A stretch of 20,763 bases of DNA, taken from Candidatus Nealsoniibacteriota bacterium (GTDB lineage: Bacteria > Patescibacteriota > Minisyncoccia > Minisyncoccales > MHMH01). Both the position numbers and the translations under genes were made by a program. Below are positions 6,354-13,456 of the stretch, piece after piece (the first letter of the stretch is position 1; each line of letters starts with the position of its first letter). The stretch covers positions 1-20,763 of the forward strand of contig JACPLM010000028.1 of assembly GCA_016186525.1 (NCBI GenBank), read 5' to 3'. Under the pieces are notes generated by a model. That model saw only the letters and a list, made by a program, of their open reading frames with translations, was not told where the DNA came from and searched no databases.

Positions 6354-7553
6354 ATGAAAAAGAGCTTTTTGGTTATTTTTTTTGTTGCGATAATTTTAGC
6401 TGCTTTTGGCAGTGGTTTTTATTTTGGCAAAAATCAAGTTCCGGTTGCCCCTCCGTCGGGTATTATAAATGCAGAACTGGGCAAACCAGAAAATTTAGAT
6501 TTTTCTCTCTTCTGGGAAGCATGGCGCAAGCTTGAAGAAAAATATGTTGACCAATCAGCAGTTGATTATAAGAAAATGCTTTATGGGGCAGTGTCAGGCA
6601 TGGTTAATTCCCTGAAGGACGACTATACTGTGTTTTTTCCTCCAGAAGACTCAAAGATTTTCAAAGAAGATGTCAGCGGAGAATTCCAGGGCGTGGGGAT
6701 GGAAATAGGCGTCAGGAATTCCGAGCTGACAGTTATAGCTCCCATAGACGGGACTCCTGCTCAAAGAGCTGGTTTGAGAGCCGGCGATAAAATTTTTAAA
6801 ATAAACGGAGATTCTACCGAGGGCATGACGGCCGATGAAGCTGTGAAATTAATTCGCGGGCCTCAGGGCACGGAGGTTATTTTGAGCATTTTCCGCGAAG
6901 GATGGAATGAAGCCAAAGATTTCAGCATTATCAGAGAAGTTATTTCCATTCCCTCTTTAAAGTGGGAAAAAAAGGATAACGATATCGCCTATATCAAGCT
7001 TTACCAATTTTCAGAAGCCGCTCGATACGCTTTTCCTAAAGCCGGTTTGGAAATTTTAAACAGCCCGGCTAAAAAAATAATTTTGGACTTAAGGAACAAT
7101 CCCGGCGGTTATCTGGAAGTATCTCAAGATATTGCGGGCTGGTTTTTAGAGGAAGGCCAAATTGTAACAATAGAAGATTTCGGCGGCAAGGAGACCAATG
7201 AAGAGTATAAGTCCAAGGGTCCTGCTAATTTCCTTTCCTATCCCATGGTGATTTTAATAAATAAAGGTTCAGCTTCCGCTTCAGAAATTTTAGCCGGGTC
7301 TTTGAGAGACAACCGCGGCATAAAATTAATAGGGGAGCAGTCATTCGGCAAAGGTTCTGTGCAGGAATTGGAAGATTTAAGAGAGGGCTCAATAAAAATA
7401 ACCGTTGCAAGATGGCTTACTCCAAAAGGATCTTTAATCAACGGCGAGGGCTTGGCTCCCGATGTTGAGGTGAAAATGGCCGAAGAAGATTATAACGGAG
7501 ACAAGGATCCGCAATTAGATAAAGCTATTGAAATTTTGAAGGATATGCAGTAA
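6354..7553 (+). CDS. S41 family C-terminal processing peptidase (CtpA-like)
   Basis: This is a 399-residue membrane-anchored serine protease. A signal anchor spans residues 4-24. A helical N-terminal region (50-105) is followed by a PDZ domain (about 110-190, FQGVGMEIG … GTPAQRAGLRAGDKIFKING) and the S41 catalytic core. The core includes DLRNNPGG (245-252) and NKGSASASEILAG, with the expected nucleophile Ser308, and FGKGSVQ with the general base Lys333; the 25-residue Ser-Lys spacing is that of CtpA/Prc enzymes. It acts outside the membrane, trimming or degrading envelope proteins from their C-termini. Length and all motifs are normal. rplI follows 12 bases later but has its own promoter. Confidence 0.95.
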   Translation: MKKSFLVIFFVAIILAAFGSGFYFGKNQVPVAPPSGIINAELGKPENLDFSLFWEAWRKLEEKYVDQSAVDYKKMLYGAVSGMVNSLKDDYTVFFPPEDSKIFKEDVSGEFQGVGMEIGVRNSELTVIAPIDGTPAQRAGLRAGDKIFKINGDSTEGMTADEAVKLIRGPQGTEVILSIFREGWNEAKDFSIIREVISIPSLKWEKKDNDIAYIKLYQFSEAARYAFPKAGLEILNSPAKKIILDLRNNPGGYLEVSQDIAGWFLEEGQIVTIEDFGGKETNEEYKSKGPANFLSYPMVILINKGSASASEILAGSLRDNRGIKLIGEQSFGKGSVQELEDLREGSIKITVARWLTPKGSLINGEGLAPDVEVKMAEEDYNGDKDPQLDKAIEILKDMQ

Positions 7554-7556
7554 AAT
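7528..7556 (+). promoter_or_regulatory. putative rplI promoter inside the 3' end of the protease gene
   Basis: TTGAAA (7528-7533), a 17-base spacer and TAAAAT (7551-7556) place transcription start at about 7563, three bases before the rplI ATG. It overlaps coding sequence, so it could be fortuitous, but the geometry matches the other promoters here. Confidence 0.5.
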
Positions 7557-7565
7557 AAAATCAGT

Positions 7566-8018
7566 ATGAAAGTTATTCTTCTTCAGGATATCAATAAAAT
7601 TGGAAAAAAATACGAGGTTAAAAATGTTTCTGACGGCCACGCCAGAAATCTTTTGATTCCCAAGGGCTTGGTCAAACCGGCCACCAAGGAAGCTTTGGAA
7701 TGGCTGGAAATACAAAAAGAAATTTTAACAAAAAACGCAGAAGACGATCTTAAAAAAACCGAGGAGCAGGTTACCGGCGTTGACGGCATGGAAGTTATAA
7801 TGCCAGTTAAGATCGGAGACAGCGGAGAATTATTTGAATCCATAAATGCCCAAAAAATATCAGAGAGATTAAAAGAATTGGGATTCCAAATTAAGAAAAA
7901 TCAGATTGATTTAAAAGACCCCATCAAAGAAACCGGCGAGTTCCCGCTAAAAGTCCATTTCGCTCATAACTTAGAAGCAGAAATTAAAGTAATTGTTCAG
8001 CCAATCGCTAATGACTAA
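7566..8018 (+). CDS. rplI: 50S ribosomal protein L9
   Basis: This is a 150-residue L9 of normal length. The N-terminal domain carries the family signature MKVILLQDINKIGKKYEVKNVSDGHARNLLIPKG at residues 1-34. It continues through the long connecting helix (about 41-75) to the C-terminal domain (about 75-150, MPVKIGDSGELFESINAQKI…). L9 binds 23S rRNA at the base of the L1 stalk and helps keep reading frame and ribosome spacing. No Shine-Dalgarno sequence is visible, and the predicted leader is only about three bases. Its last 8 bases overlap pyrG. Confidence 0.97.
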   Translation: MKVILLQDINKIGKKYEVKNVSDGHARNLLIPKGLVKPATKEALEWLEIQKEILTKNAEDDLKKTEEQVTGVDGMEVIMPVKIGDSGELFESINAQKISERLKELGFQIKKNQIDLKDPIKETGEFPLKVHFAHNLEAEIKVIVQPIAND

Positions 8019-9636
8019 ATATATTTTCGTTGCGGGCGGAGTGATGTCGGGCGTCGGAAAGGGAATCGCCGCTTCGTCCATCGGGAATATTTTACAAGCG
8101 GCAGGTTACAGGGTAACAGCCCTTAAGATCGACCCTTATGTAAACGTTGACGCCGGGACAATGAATCCAACCGAACACGGCGAGGTTTTTGTTTTGGACG
8201 ACGGCACAGAGTGCGATCAGGATATGGGCAATTACGAACGTTTTCTTAACCGGGATTTCAGCCGCATCAACTATATGACTACCGGCAGCGTCTATCTTTC
8301 AGTTATTCAGCGGGAGCGTGCTATGGGTTATGGCGGGAAACAAGTAGAAGTTGTCCCGCGCATACCCCTGGAAGTAATTGACAAAATAAATTTGGCCCTA
8401 AAGAAAGATAAGGCGGATATAGCAGTAGTTGAAATCGGCGGCACGGTTGGAGAATACGAAAACATATTATTTTTGGAAGCTGTAAGAATGTTAAAAATAA
8501 AGAATCCCCAAGATGTCGCTTTGGTTTTAGTAAGTTTTCTCCCGGCTTTGGGCGCTGGCGGAGATGAGTTAAAAACTAAGCCTACTCAGCATGCGGTCCG
8601 CAGTTTGAACGCTGTCGGCTTGCATCCGGACATGGTGCTGGCTAGAGCAGCAGTTCCCTTGGACGAAAAACGAAAAGCGAAAATAGAATTTATGTGCAGC
8701 ATTCCTAAAGGGTACGTCATATCGGCTCCTAATGTCTCAAGCGTGTATGAGGTTCCGATAAATTTTGAAAAAGATAAGATGAGCGAGAAACTGCTTTCGC
8801 GTTTGGGGCTCAAGGCAAAAAATAAAGATATGCGGGAATGGCGGCAAATGGTTTTGGCTTCAAAGAGCGCGAAGCTGCCAGTTAAAATAGGCATTGTCGG
8901 AAAGTATTTCGCAACAGGAGATTTTGTTTTGGAGGATTCTTATATTTCAGTTATTGAGGCCATAAAGCATGCCGCCTGGTTCAATAAAAGAAAGCCTGAA
9001 ATTTATTGGCTTTCTGCGGAATCTTACGAGAATAACCCCAATTCCGTTAAAGAGTTGAAGCGATACGACGGAATTATTGTACCCGGCGGTTTTGGCGCTA
9101 GGGGAGTTGAGGGTAAAATTAAGGCAATAGAATTCTGCCGCAAGCAAAAAATACCCTATTTGGGGCTTTGTTTCGGCTTGCAATTAGCTGTAATCGAATT
9201 TGCCAGAAATGTCTGCAAGATTAGAGATGCCTCTTCGCGAGAATTCAATCCAAGAACAGATTTTCCGGTTATAGACGTTATGCCAGAGCAGAAGGCCTTA
9301 TTGTCTGAAAAAAAATATGGCGGCACCATGCGTTTGGGCAGTTACAAATGCGTTATTAAAAAAGGCACAAAAAGCTACACGGCCTATAAAAATACAGTTG
9401 TTTCAGAACGCCATCGCCATCGGTACGAAGTCAATAACGATTTCAGGGATGAGCTGGAAAAAAATGGATTGATTGTGGCCGGAATTAATCCAGAAAGGGA
9501 TTTGGTGGAGATTATTGAACTTAAAAATCACCCATTTTTCGCAGCTTCCCAGTTTCATCCCGAATTTAAATCGAGGCCTCTCCGGCCTCATCCATTATTC
9601 AGAGAGTTTATTAAAGCGTCAATTAAGCAACGCTGA
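8011..9636 (+). CDS. pyrG: CTP synthase
   Basis: This is a 541-residue CTP synthase making CTP from UTP, ATP and glutamine in the cytoplasm. The N-terminal synthetase domain starts MTKYIFVAGGVMSGVGKG (P-loop-like, residues 9-18) and includes NPTEHGEVFVLDDG and the EIGGTVGE segment. The C-terminal class I glutamine amidotransferase has nucleophile Cys387 in GLCFGLQLA and the His516/Glu518 pair in QFHPEF. I chose ATG 8011 over a TTG at 7993, because it gives the canonical N-terminus and an 8-base overlap with rplI. There is no ribosome-binding site, so translation is probably coupled to rplI. The 3' end overlaps the convergent rpmA by 14 bases. Confidence 0.97.
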   Translation: MTKYIFVAGGVMSGVGKGIAASSIGNILQAAGYRVTALKIDPYVNVDAGTMNPTEHGEVFVLDDGTECDQDMGNYERFLNRDFSRINYMTTGSVYLSVIQRERAMGYGGKQVEVVPRIPLEVIDKINLALKKDKADIAVVEIGGTVGEYENILFLEAVRMLKIKNPQDVALVLVSFLPALGAGGDELKTKPTQHAVRSLNAVGLHPDMVLARAAVPLDEKRKAKIEFMCSIPKGYVISAPNVSSVYEVPINFEKDKMSEKLLSRLGLKAKNKDMREWRQMVLASKSAKLPVKIGIVGKYFATGDFVLEDSYISVIEAIKHAAWFNKRKPEIYWLSAESYENNPNSVKELKRYDGIIVPGGFGARGVEGKIKAIEFCRKQKIPYLGLCFGLQLAVIEFARNVCKIRDASSREFNPRTDFPVIDVMPEQKALLSEKKYGGTMRLGSYKCVIKKGTKSYTAYKNTVVSERHRHRYEVNNDFRDELEKNGLIVAGINPERDLVEIIELKNHPFFAASQFHPEFKSRPLRPHPLFREFIKASIKQR

Positions 9637-9886
9637 CGATTTTGACCAGTCTTTGAGAGTTGTCAAAATTTCTTTTTCTTTTAGTGGCAAAATGAACCTT
9701 GCCCTCCTTAAGAGCAAAAAGAGTATCATCACCGCCTCTTTTGACGTTTTTACCGGGGAATAATTTTGTTCCTCTTTGTTTAACAATAATCATTCCGGTG
9801 CGAACTTTTTCGCCCTCCGATAGTTTAATGCCTAAATATTTTGGCTGGGAATCTCTTCCCAACCTTACTGAAGTTGCTTTGGCCAT
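9623..9886 (-). CDS. rpmA: 50S ribosomal protein L27
   Basis: This is an 87-residue L27 on the minus strand. Conserved segments are GRDSQPKYLGIKLSEGEKV, IIVKQRGTKLFPG and NVKRGGDDTLFALKEGKVHF. L27 lies at the peptidyl-transferase centre and contacts the tRNA acceptor end. The N-terminus starts directly MAKATS…, with no Firmicutes-type cleavable extension. It stands alone: rplU and obgE, its usual partners, are not in the window. It converges on pyrG with a 14-base overlap of coding ends, and no terminator is visible between them. It has its own strong promoter with an almost leaderless transcript. Confidence 0.96.
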   Translation of the reverse strand: MAKATSVRLGRDSQPKYLGIKLSEGEKVRTGMIIVKQRGTKLFPGKNVKRGGDDTLFALKEGKVHFATKRKRNFDNSQRLVKIVSVA

Positions 9887-9895
9887 ACAAATAAT

Positions 9896-9924
9896 ATGTT
9901 AGCAAAACTGATAAATTTTGTCAA
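9896..9924 (-). promoter_or_regulatory. rpmA promoter
   Basis: On the minus strand: -35 TTGACA (9924-9919), 17-base spacer, and extended -10 TGC-TAACAT (hexamer at 9901-9896). The start is predicted at about 9889, three bases before the rpmA ATG. The -10 hexamer covers the start codon of the divergent small gene. Confidence 0.75.
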
Positions 9925-10018
9925 AACTTACCAAGCCGATATTATATTAGCAATTGGCGTTATTTTGATTTCCTTGCTTTCTTTTGCTATGGGTTATATT
10001 GCAGCTAAAACTCTATGA
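9896..10018 (+). CDS. 40-residue single-pass membrane protein
   Basis: The ATG at 9896 opens 40 codons ending TGA at 10016-10018. The product is a short amphipathic start (MLAKLINFVKTYQAD) followed by one membrane helix (IILAIGVILISLLSFAMGYIAA). The stop overlaps the next start as ATGA, indicating translational coupling with the flavoprotein gene. Such coupling and the clean hydrophobic helix support a real gene despite its size. No family is recognised. It may help hold the reductase at the membrane. Confidence 0.55.
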   Translation: MLAKLINFVKTYQADIILAIGVILISLLSFAMGYIAAKTL

Positions 10019-10989
10019 AAGTCGCCATTGTCGGGGCTGGCATAACGGGGCTGTATTTAGCTTGGAAGCTTTCGGAAAAGGGGCATAAGGTTGAGGTTTT
10101 TGAAAAGAAAAACGCAATTGGCAAGGAGGCATGCTCCGGACTTTTTTCCGAAAGAATTTTAAATTTTATCCCTCAAAGCAAGAAACTTATTCAAAATGAG
10201 ATAAATTTTGTTTTAATTCATTTTCCTAAAAAAACGATTAGAGTTGATTTTGCTAAAAGATTTTTCGTTATGGATCACGCAGAATTAGACAGGTTAATCG
10301 CCAATTTAGCCGCAAACTCCGGCGCTGAAATCAAACTTAGCCAAAATGTGTCGAGAATAGTTCTCGACAAATTGAAGAATGAGTTTGATAGGATTATCGG
10401 ATGCGATGGAGCGAATTCCGAAGTGAGAAAATATTTTGGCTTGCCAGAGTCGAATTATCGTTTAGGTATCTTAGGGTTTGTTCCAGAAAAAAATAATTTC
10501 AATTATGTCGAAACTTGGCCCGTAAAGAATGGTTTCATCTGGAAGATTCCCCGGGGGGAAGAAGCGGAATACGGAATAATCGCCGATATGAATGAGGCCA
10601 GAAAGCTTTTAGACGATTTTTGTTTAAAAAATGATATTCATCTTCAAAATATAAAATCAGCTTTAATTCCGCAGGGATTAATAATGCCGAAAAATTCAAA
10701 AGCCGCCCTATGCGGAGACGCCGCCGGGCTTACGAAGCCTTGGTCTGGCGGGGGAGTGGTGTGGGGGCTGACGGCAGCTGATTTTCTCTTGAAAAATTTC
10801 CCGGATATGTTAAAATATCGCCAGGCATCAAAAAGGTTTTTTATGCCGGAGATCGCTCTTTCAAAAATAGCTTTAAAACTCGTTTATTTTCTGGGTTTTC
10901 ATTTTCCGCTGGTTTTGCCCAAAAAACTGAAAATGGAGGGAGACTATGCATTTAGGCATAATTATGGACGGCAACAGAAGGTGGGCTAA
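10015..10989 (+). CDS. FAD-dependent oxidoreductase, geranylgeranyl reductase family
   Basis: This is a 324-residue flavoprotein. The N-terminal Rossmann motif VGAGITGLYLAWKLSEKGHKVEVFEK (6-31) binds the FAD adenosine. GCDGANSEVRKYFG (about 129-142) and CGDAAGLTKPWSGGG (about 233-247) are the second and third FAD-contact motifs of the p-hydroxybenzoate hydroxylase/geranylgeranyl reductase superfamily. A probable role is saturation of polyprenyl chains, which fits the adjacent uppS, but the substrate is not proven. It is shorter than archaeal geranylgeranyl reductases (about 390-450 residues). Its last 44 bases overlap uppS, so its final 14 codons lie over the uppS start and ribosome-binding site. 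The C-terminal residues may therefore be poorly conserved. Confidence 0.85.
   Translation: MKVAIVGAGITGLYLAWKLSEKGHKVEVFEKKNAIGKEACSGLFSERILNFIPQSKKLIQNEINFVLIHFPKKTIRVDFAKRFFVMDHAELDRLIANLAANSGAEIKLSQNVSRIVLDKLKNEFDRIIGCDGANSEVRKYFGLPESNYRLGILGFVPEKNNFNYVETWPVKNGFIWKIPRGEEAEYGIIADMNEARKLLDDFCLKNDIHLQNIKSALIPQGLIMPKNSKAALCGDAAGLTKPWSGGGVVWGLTAADFLLKNFPDMLKYRQASKRFFMPEIALSKIALKLVYFLGFHFPLVLPKKLKMEGDYAFRHNYGRQQKVG
10935..10940 (+). promoter_or_regulatory. Shine-Dalgarno sequence of uppS
   Basis: GGAGGG lies five bases before the ATG at 10946. It is the clearest ribosome-binding site in a window where most genes have none, and it decides the uppS start inside the upstream gene. Confidence 0.75.
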
Positions 10990-11617
10990 AGAAAGAGAAT
11001 TGCCCGTCTTTAAGGGGCATAGAGAAGGCGCCAATAGAGTTAGACAGATTGCCAGATATTGCAAAAATTGCGGCATAAAAACCTTAACTTTGTATGCCTT
11101 TTCTACGGAGAATTGGAATCGCGATGCAAAAGAAGTGTATTTTCTAATGAAATTGCTTGGTTTGTTTCTGACTAAAGAATTGGAAGAATTGCAGAAAGAA
11201 AAAATTAAATTGAAGGTCATAGGCCAAAAAGAAAAGTTGCCGCTTTCTTTGCAAAAAAAGATAGCTAAAGCAGAAGCTTTGACGGCAGGCAATGAAAACT
11301 TGACTCTCGTGTTGGCTATTTCTTATGGCGGCAGGGCGGAGATTGTCCAGGCGTTCAAAAGAATGATTCTGGGCGGGGTTTCTTCTGATGACGTTACAGA
11401 AGAAAAAATCGGAGAGCATCTTTATACTGTAGGTTTGCCGGATCCCGATTTGATTATCAGGACTTCGGGCGAAATGAGGACTTCCGGATTTCTGATGTGG
11501 CAAGCGGCGTATTCCGAACTTTATTTTACTGATAAATACTGGCCGGACTTTTCTGAAGAAGACCTAGACGAGGCATTGGCGGAATATAGCAGGCGCCAAA
11601 GGAGATTTGGCAAGTAA
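10946..11617 (+). CDS. uppS: undecaprenyl (polyprenyl) diphosphate synthase
   Basis: This is a 223-residue cis-prenyltransferase that extends farnesyl diphosphate with isopentenyl diphosphate to make the lipid carrier for cell-wall glycans. The start MHLGIIMDGNRRWA carries the catalytic Asp8 and the conserved MDGNxRW. HREGANRV, YAFSTENWNR and the C-terminal signature RTSGEMRTSGFLMWQAAYSELYF…WPDF are present. The length is slightly below the usual 230-250 residues, because the N-terminal extension is missing. The start is fixed by GGAGGG. It is translated from within the flavoprotein gene (44-base overlap), and a strong terminator follows. Confidence 0.95.
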   Translation: MHLGIIMDGNRRWAKERELPVFKGHREGANRVRQIARYCKNCGIKTLTLYAFSTENWNRDAKEVYFLMKLLGLFLTKELEELQKEKIKLKVIGQKEKLPLSLQKKIAKAEALTAGNENLTLVLAISYGGRAEIVQAFKRMILGGVSSDDVTEEKIGEHLYTVGLPDPDLIIRTSGEMRTSGFLMWQAAYSELYFTDKYWPDFSEEDLDEALAEYSRRQRRFGK

Positions 11618-11625
11618 AAATATAG

Positions 11626-11662
11626 AAAGCGGCAGCTCTTGATGCCGCTTTATTTTTATTTT
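11626..11662 (+). terminator. intrinsic terminator after uppS
   Basis: AAAGCGGCA (11626-11634)/TGCCGCTTT (11643-11651) form a perfect 9-bp stem with an 8-base loop, followed by TATTTTTATTTT. Confidence 0.9.
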
Positions 11663-11667
11663 GGATA

Positions 11668-11676
11668 TGCTATATT
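11668..11676 (+). promoter_or_regulatory. extended -10 promoter of the two-helix membrane protein
   Basis: TGCTATATT (extended -10, hexamer 11671-11676) predicts a start at about 11683, four bases before the ATG at 11687. No clear -35 is seen. Confidence 0.5.
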
Positions 11677-11686
11677 AATAAATATT

Positions 11687-12016
11687 ATGCTGAAACACCT
11701 ACTTGCCATCCTTATCCTATCTGCCTTTATATCCATTGCTGTTTTTGGCGTTGGCACTATGAGTTATTGCATGCTTGATAGAAATGCTGCTTTTTGCCAT
11801 ATGAATATTTTTGACCACATTGCTTCATGGCAAGCAATATTTACTTTATTTGTTTTCTTGCCAACCCTACTTTTCTTTATCGCCGCCGTTATTTTTTCTT
11901 TAGTTAAAGATACTTCTTCTCAATATTTTTATTTAAAAGAGAACTCTAATAATTCTTTTTTTGACCCCATCAAACAAGCTTTCTCTCAAGGGATTATCCA
12001 CCCGAAAATTCACTAA
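11687..12016 (+). CDS. two-helix membrane protein with Cys-containing loop
   Basis: This is a 109-residue protein. Helix 1 (about 4-24) is followed by a loop GTMSYCMLDRNAAFCHMN containing two Cys, two Met and a His. Helix 2 (about 48-68) and a polar tail come next. I chose ATG 11687 rather than upstream codons at 11639/11642, because those lie inside the terminator stem of uppS and would add a poor N-terminus. The Met/Cys/His loop, probably extracytoplasmic, could bind copper. The gene is first in line before the copper cluster but has its own promoter and terminator. No named family is recognised. Confidence 0.7.
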   Translation: MLKHLLAILILSAFISIAVFGVGTMSYCMLDRNAAFCHMNIFDHIASWQAIFTLFVFLPTLLFFIAAVIFSLVKDTSSQYFYLKENSNNSFFDPIKQAFSQGIIHPKIH

Positions 12017-12034
12017 TAGATTCGCAGTCTGTTA

Positions 12035-12065
12035 CTCGTGAATAATTTACGGGCATTTTTGTTTA
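12035..12065 (+). terminator. intrinsic terminator before the copper/thiol cluster
   Basis: CTCGTGAA (12035-12042)/TTTACGGG (12046-12053) form an 8-bp stem with two G.U pairs and a 3-base loop. CATTTTTGTTT follows. Confidence 0.6.
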
Positions 12066-12090
12066 AATTAAAATTAAATTGATATAAACA

Positions 12091-12603
12091 ATGAAAAATA
12101 TTTTAATCATCTTCGGAATTATTTTATTTGGAGTATTAATTTTGTTTATGGTGTTTCGGGGCGGAAACTCGCCTCAGCAGGCCAATCTTAATCAAATTTA
12201 CAGCATTAACGACGAAGAAAAACCGGCCTTAGCCGTGGAACCAAATGGAATGGTTCAGGATTTAGGCAATATGAAGGTATCAGAAGAGCGCGCCGCTGAA
12301 TTTGAAATTCGCAATAACGGTTTGCAGCCGCTTACCATATTTAATTCACAAACTTCCTGCATGTGCACATTCGGGCAAATCATTATTGGGGAAAATAAAA
12401 GCCCGACTTTTAGCATGTCTATGCACGGCAATCCAAAATGGCAGGGAATTTTAGAGCCAGGCCAAACCGCCGTTGCTAAAGTAATTTACCGCCCTTATTT
12501 AATGCCAGTGCAGGGGCCGGTAGAGCGAGCTTTTATTTTCGAAACCAATGATCCCTCTAATCCAAAAGTATATCTTACCATTAAAGCTTTTGTAGAGCAG
12601 TAA
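12091..12603 (+). CDS. membrane-anchored DUF1573 family protein
   Basis: This is a 170-residue protein with an N-terminal membrane anchor (about 4-22) and one extracytoplasmic DUF1573 Ig-like domain (about 45-168). Family marks are DLGNMKVSEERAAEFEIRNNGLQPLTI, then SQTSCMCTFG with Cys90 and Cys92, a PGQTAVAKVIYRP strand and FETNDPSNPKVYLTIKA. DUF1573 proteins usually have a CxC or CGC pair at this point. Here it is CMC, suited to metal or thiol chemistry. It is the first gene of a run with short gaps (7-18 bases) that ends in a copper ATPase, so it probably handles copper or a thiol relay outside the membrane. Confidence 0.85.
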   Translation: MKNILIIFGIILFGVLILFMVFRGGNSPQQANLNQIYSINDEEKPALAVEPNGMVQDLGNMKVSEERAAEFEIRNNGLQPLTIFNSQTSCMCTFGQIIIGENKSPTFSMSMHGNPKWQGILEPGQTAVAKVIYRPYLMPVQGPVERAFIFETNDPSNPKVYLTIKAFVEQ

Positions 12604-12610
12604 ATTTCAT

Positions 12611-13447
12611 ATGGGCACAGAACAAATTCTTTTTGGCGCTTCGGTAATCGTGGCGTTCTTGAGCGGCATGGTTGCCCTTTTCGCTCCGTGCTGTATTACT
12701 TTTTTGCTGCCAGCTTATATCGGCCAGATTCTCCGCGCCAGAGTAAAAATTCTTTTGGGAACAGTTATTTTCGGGCTTGGCATAGCTACCGTAATGCTTC
12801 CCATTGCTTTGGGTTTTAGGGTTCTTGTTAATATATTTTCAGAATTCCACACCACAACTTATGTTATCGGCGGTTTGATGATGATATTTTTCGGAATTTG
12901 GACATTGCTCGGCAAGAAAATAAATTTTCCGTTTGCTCATTCAGCTAAGATATCCAATAAAATTGACAAGGGGTCGCTTTACGCTTTGGGGGTTTTTAGC
13001 GGAATTACCAGCGCCTGCTGCGCGCCTGTTTTAGCTGGCGCTTTAATGCTGGCAGGATTTTCAGCAACGCTTTTTAAAACGATTATTGTGGGATTTTCCT
13101 ATGTTGCGGGCATGGTTTTTCCTCTTTTGATCGGAGCTCTTCTTTGGGAATCAAATCCTCTAATGCCCTTGCGTTCATTTTTGGCGAAATCCATCAGGCC
13201 AGGCATATCGCTTGGAAGTTTGATATCGGGGATTGCTTTTATTGCTTTCGGTTTGCTTTTAGCATTATTGGCTTTGGTCGGGAAAATTGCCATGCCAGAA
13301 AGCGGCAGCCGCACAGGCGCAGTTATGGGCAGTATTGTCATAAAGATTGGAGGATTTCTGAAGAATTACGGTTTTATTGAATACGTATTTCTTGTGATGC
13401 TTATTGCTGTTGTTATTCTTCTTGTCAGGAAATTAAAACGGGGGTAA
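12611..13447 (+). CDS. CcdA/DsbD-like thiol-disulfide transmembrane protein
   Basis: This is a 278-residue protein with about seven membrane helices. It matches the cytochrome c biogenesis CcdA/DsbD-beta family, which passes electrons from cytoplasmic thioredoxin across the membrane. The two functional cysteine motifs are visible: ALFAPCCITFLLPAY (Cys27/Cys28) and GITSACCAPVLAGAL (Cys136/Cys137). Each has a doubled Cys where most CcdA proteins have one, which is unusual. The extra C-terminal segment includes a last helix (about 253-273). Seven bases separate it from the DUF1573 gene. With its neighbours it probably keeps extracytoplasmic copper-binding cysteines reduced. Confidence 0.88.
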   Translation: MGTEQILFGASVIVAFLSGMVALFAPCCITFLLPAYIGQILRARVKILLGTVIFGLGIATVMLPIALGFRVLVNIFSEFHTTTYVIGGLMMIFFGIWTLLGKKINFPFAHSAKISNKIDKGSLYALGVFSGITSACCAPVLAGALMLAGFSATLFKTIIVGFSYVAGMVFPLLIGALLWESNPLMPLRSFLAKSIRPGISLGSLISGIAFIAFGLLLALLALVGKIAMPESGSRTGAVMGSIVIKIGGFLKNYGFIEYVFLVMLIAVVILLVRKLKRG

Positions 13448-13450
13448 AAT
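13422..13450 (+). promoter_or_regulatory. possible internal promoter for the 479-residue protein
   Basis: TTGTCA (13422-13427), a 17-base spacer and TAAAAT (13445-13450) give a start exactly on the ATG at 13457 (leaderless). It lies within the end of the upstream gene, so it may be chance. Confidence 0.4.
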
Positions 13451-13456
13451 AAAAAT

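Noticed and set aside
7993..8010. TTG start extending CTP synthase by six residues
   Set aside because: ATG 8011 gives the canonical MTKYIFVAGG N-terminus and a normal 8-base overlap with rplI; the extension lies in rplI coding sequence.
11639..11686. Earlier start for the 109-residue membrane protein
   Set aside because: These codons fall in the uppS terminator hairpin and upstream of the extended -10 that serves ATG 11687.
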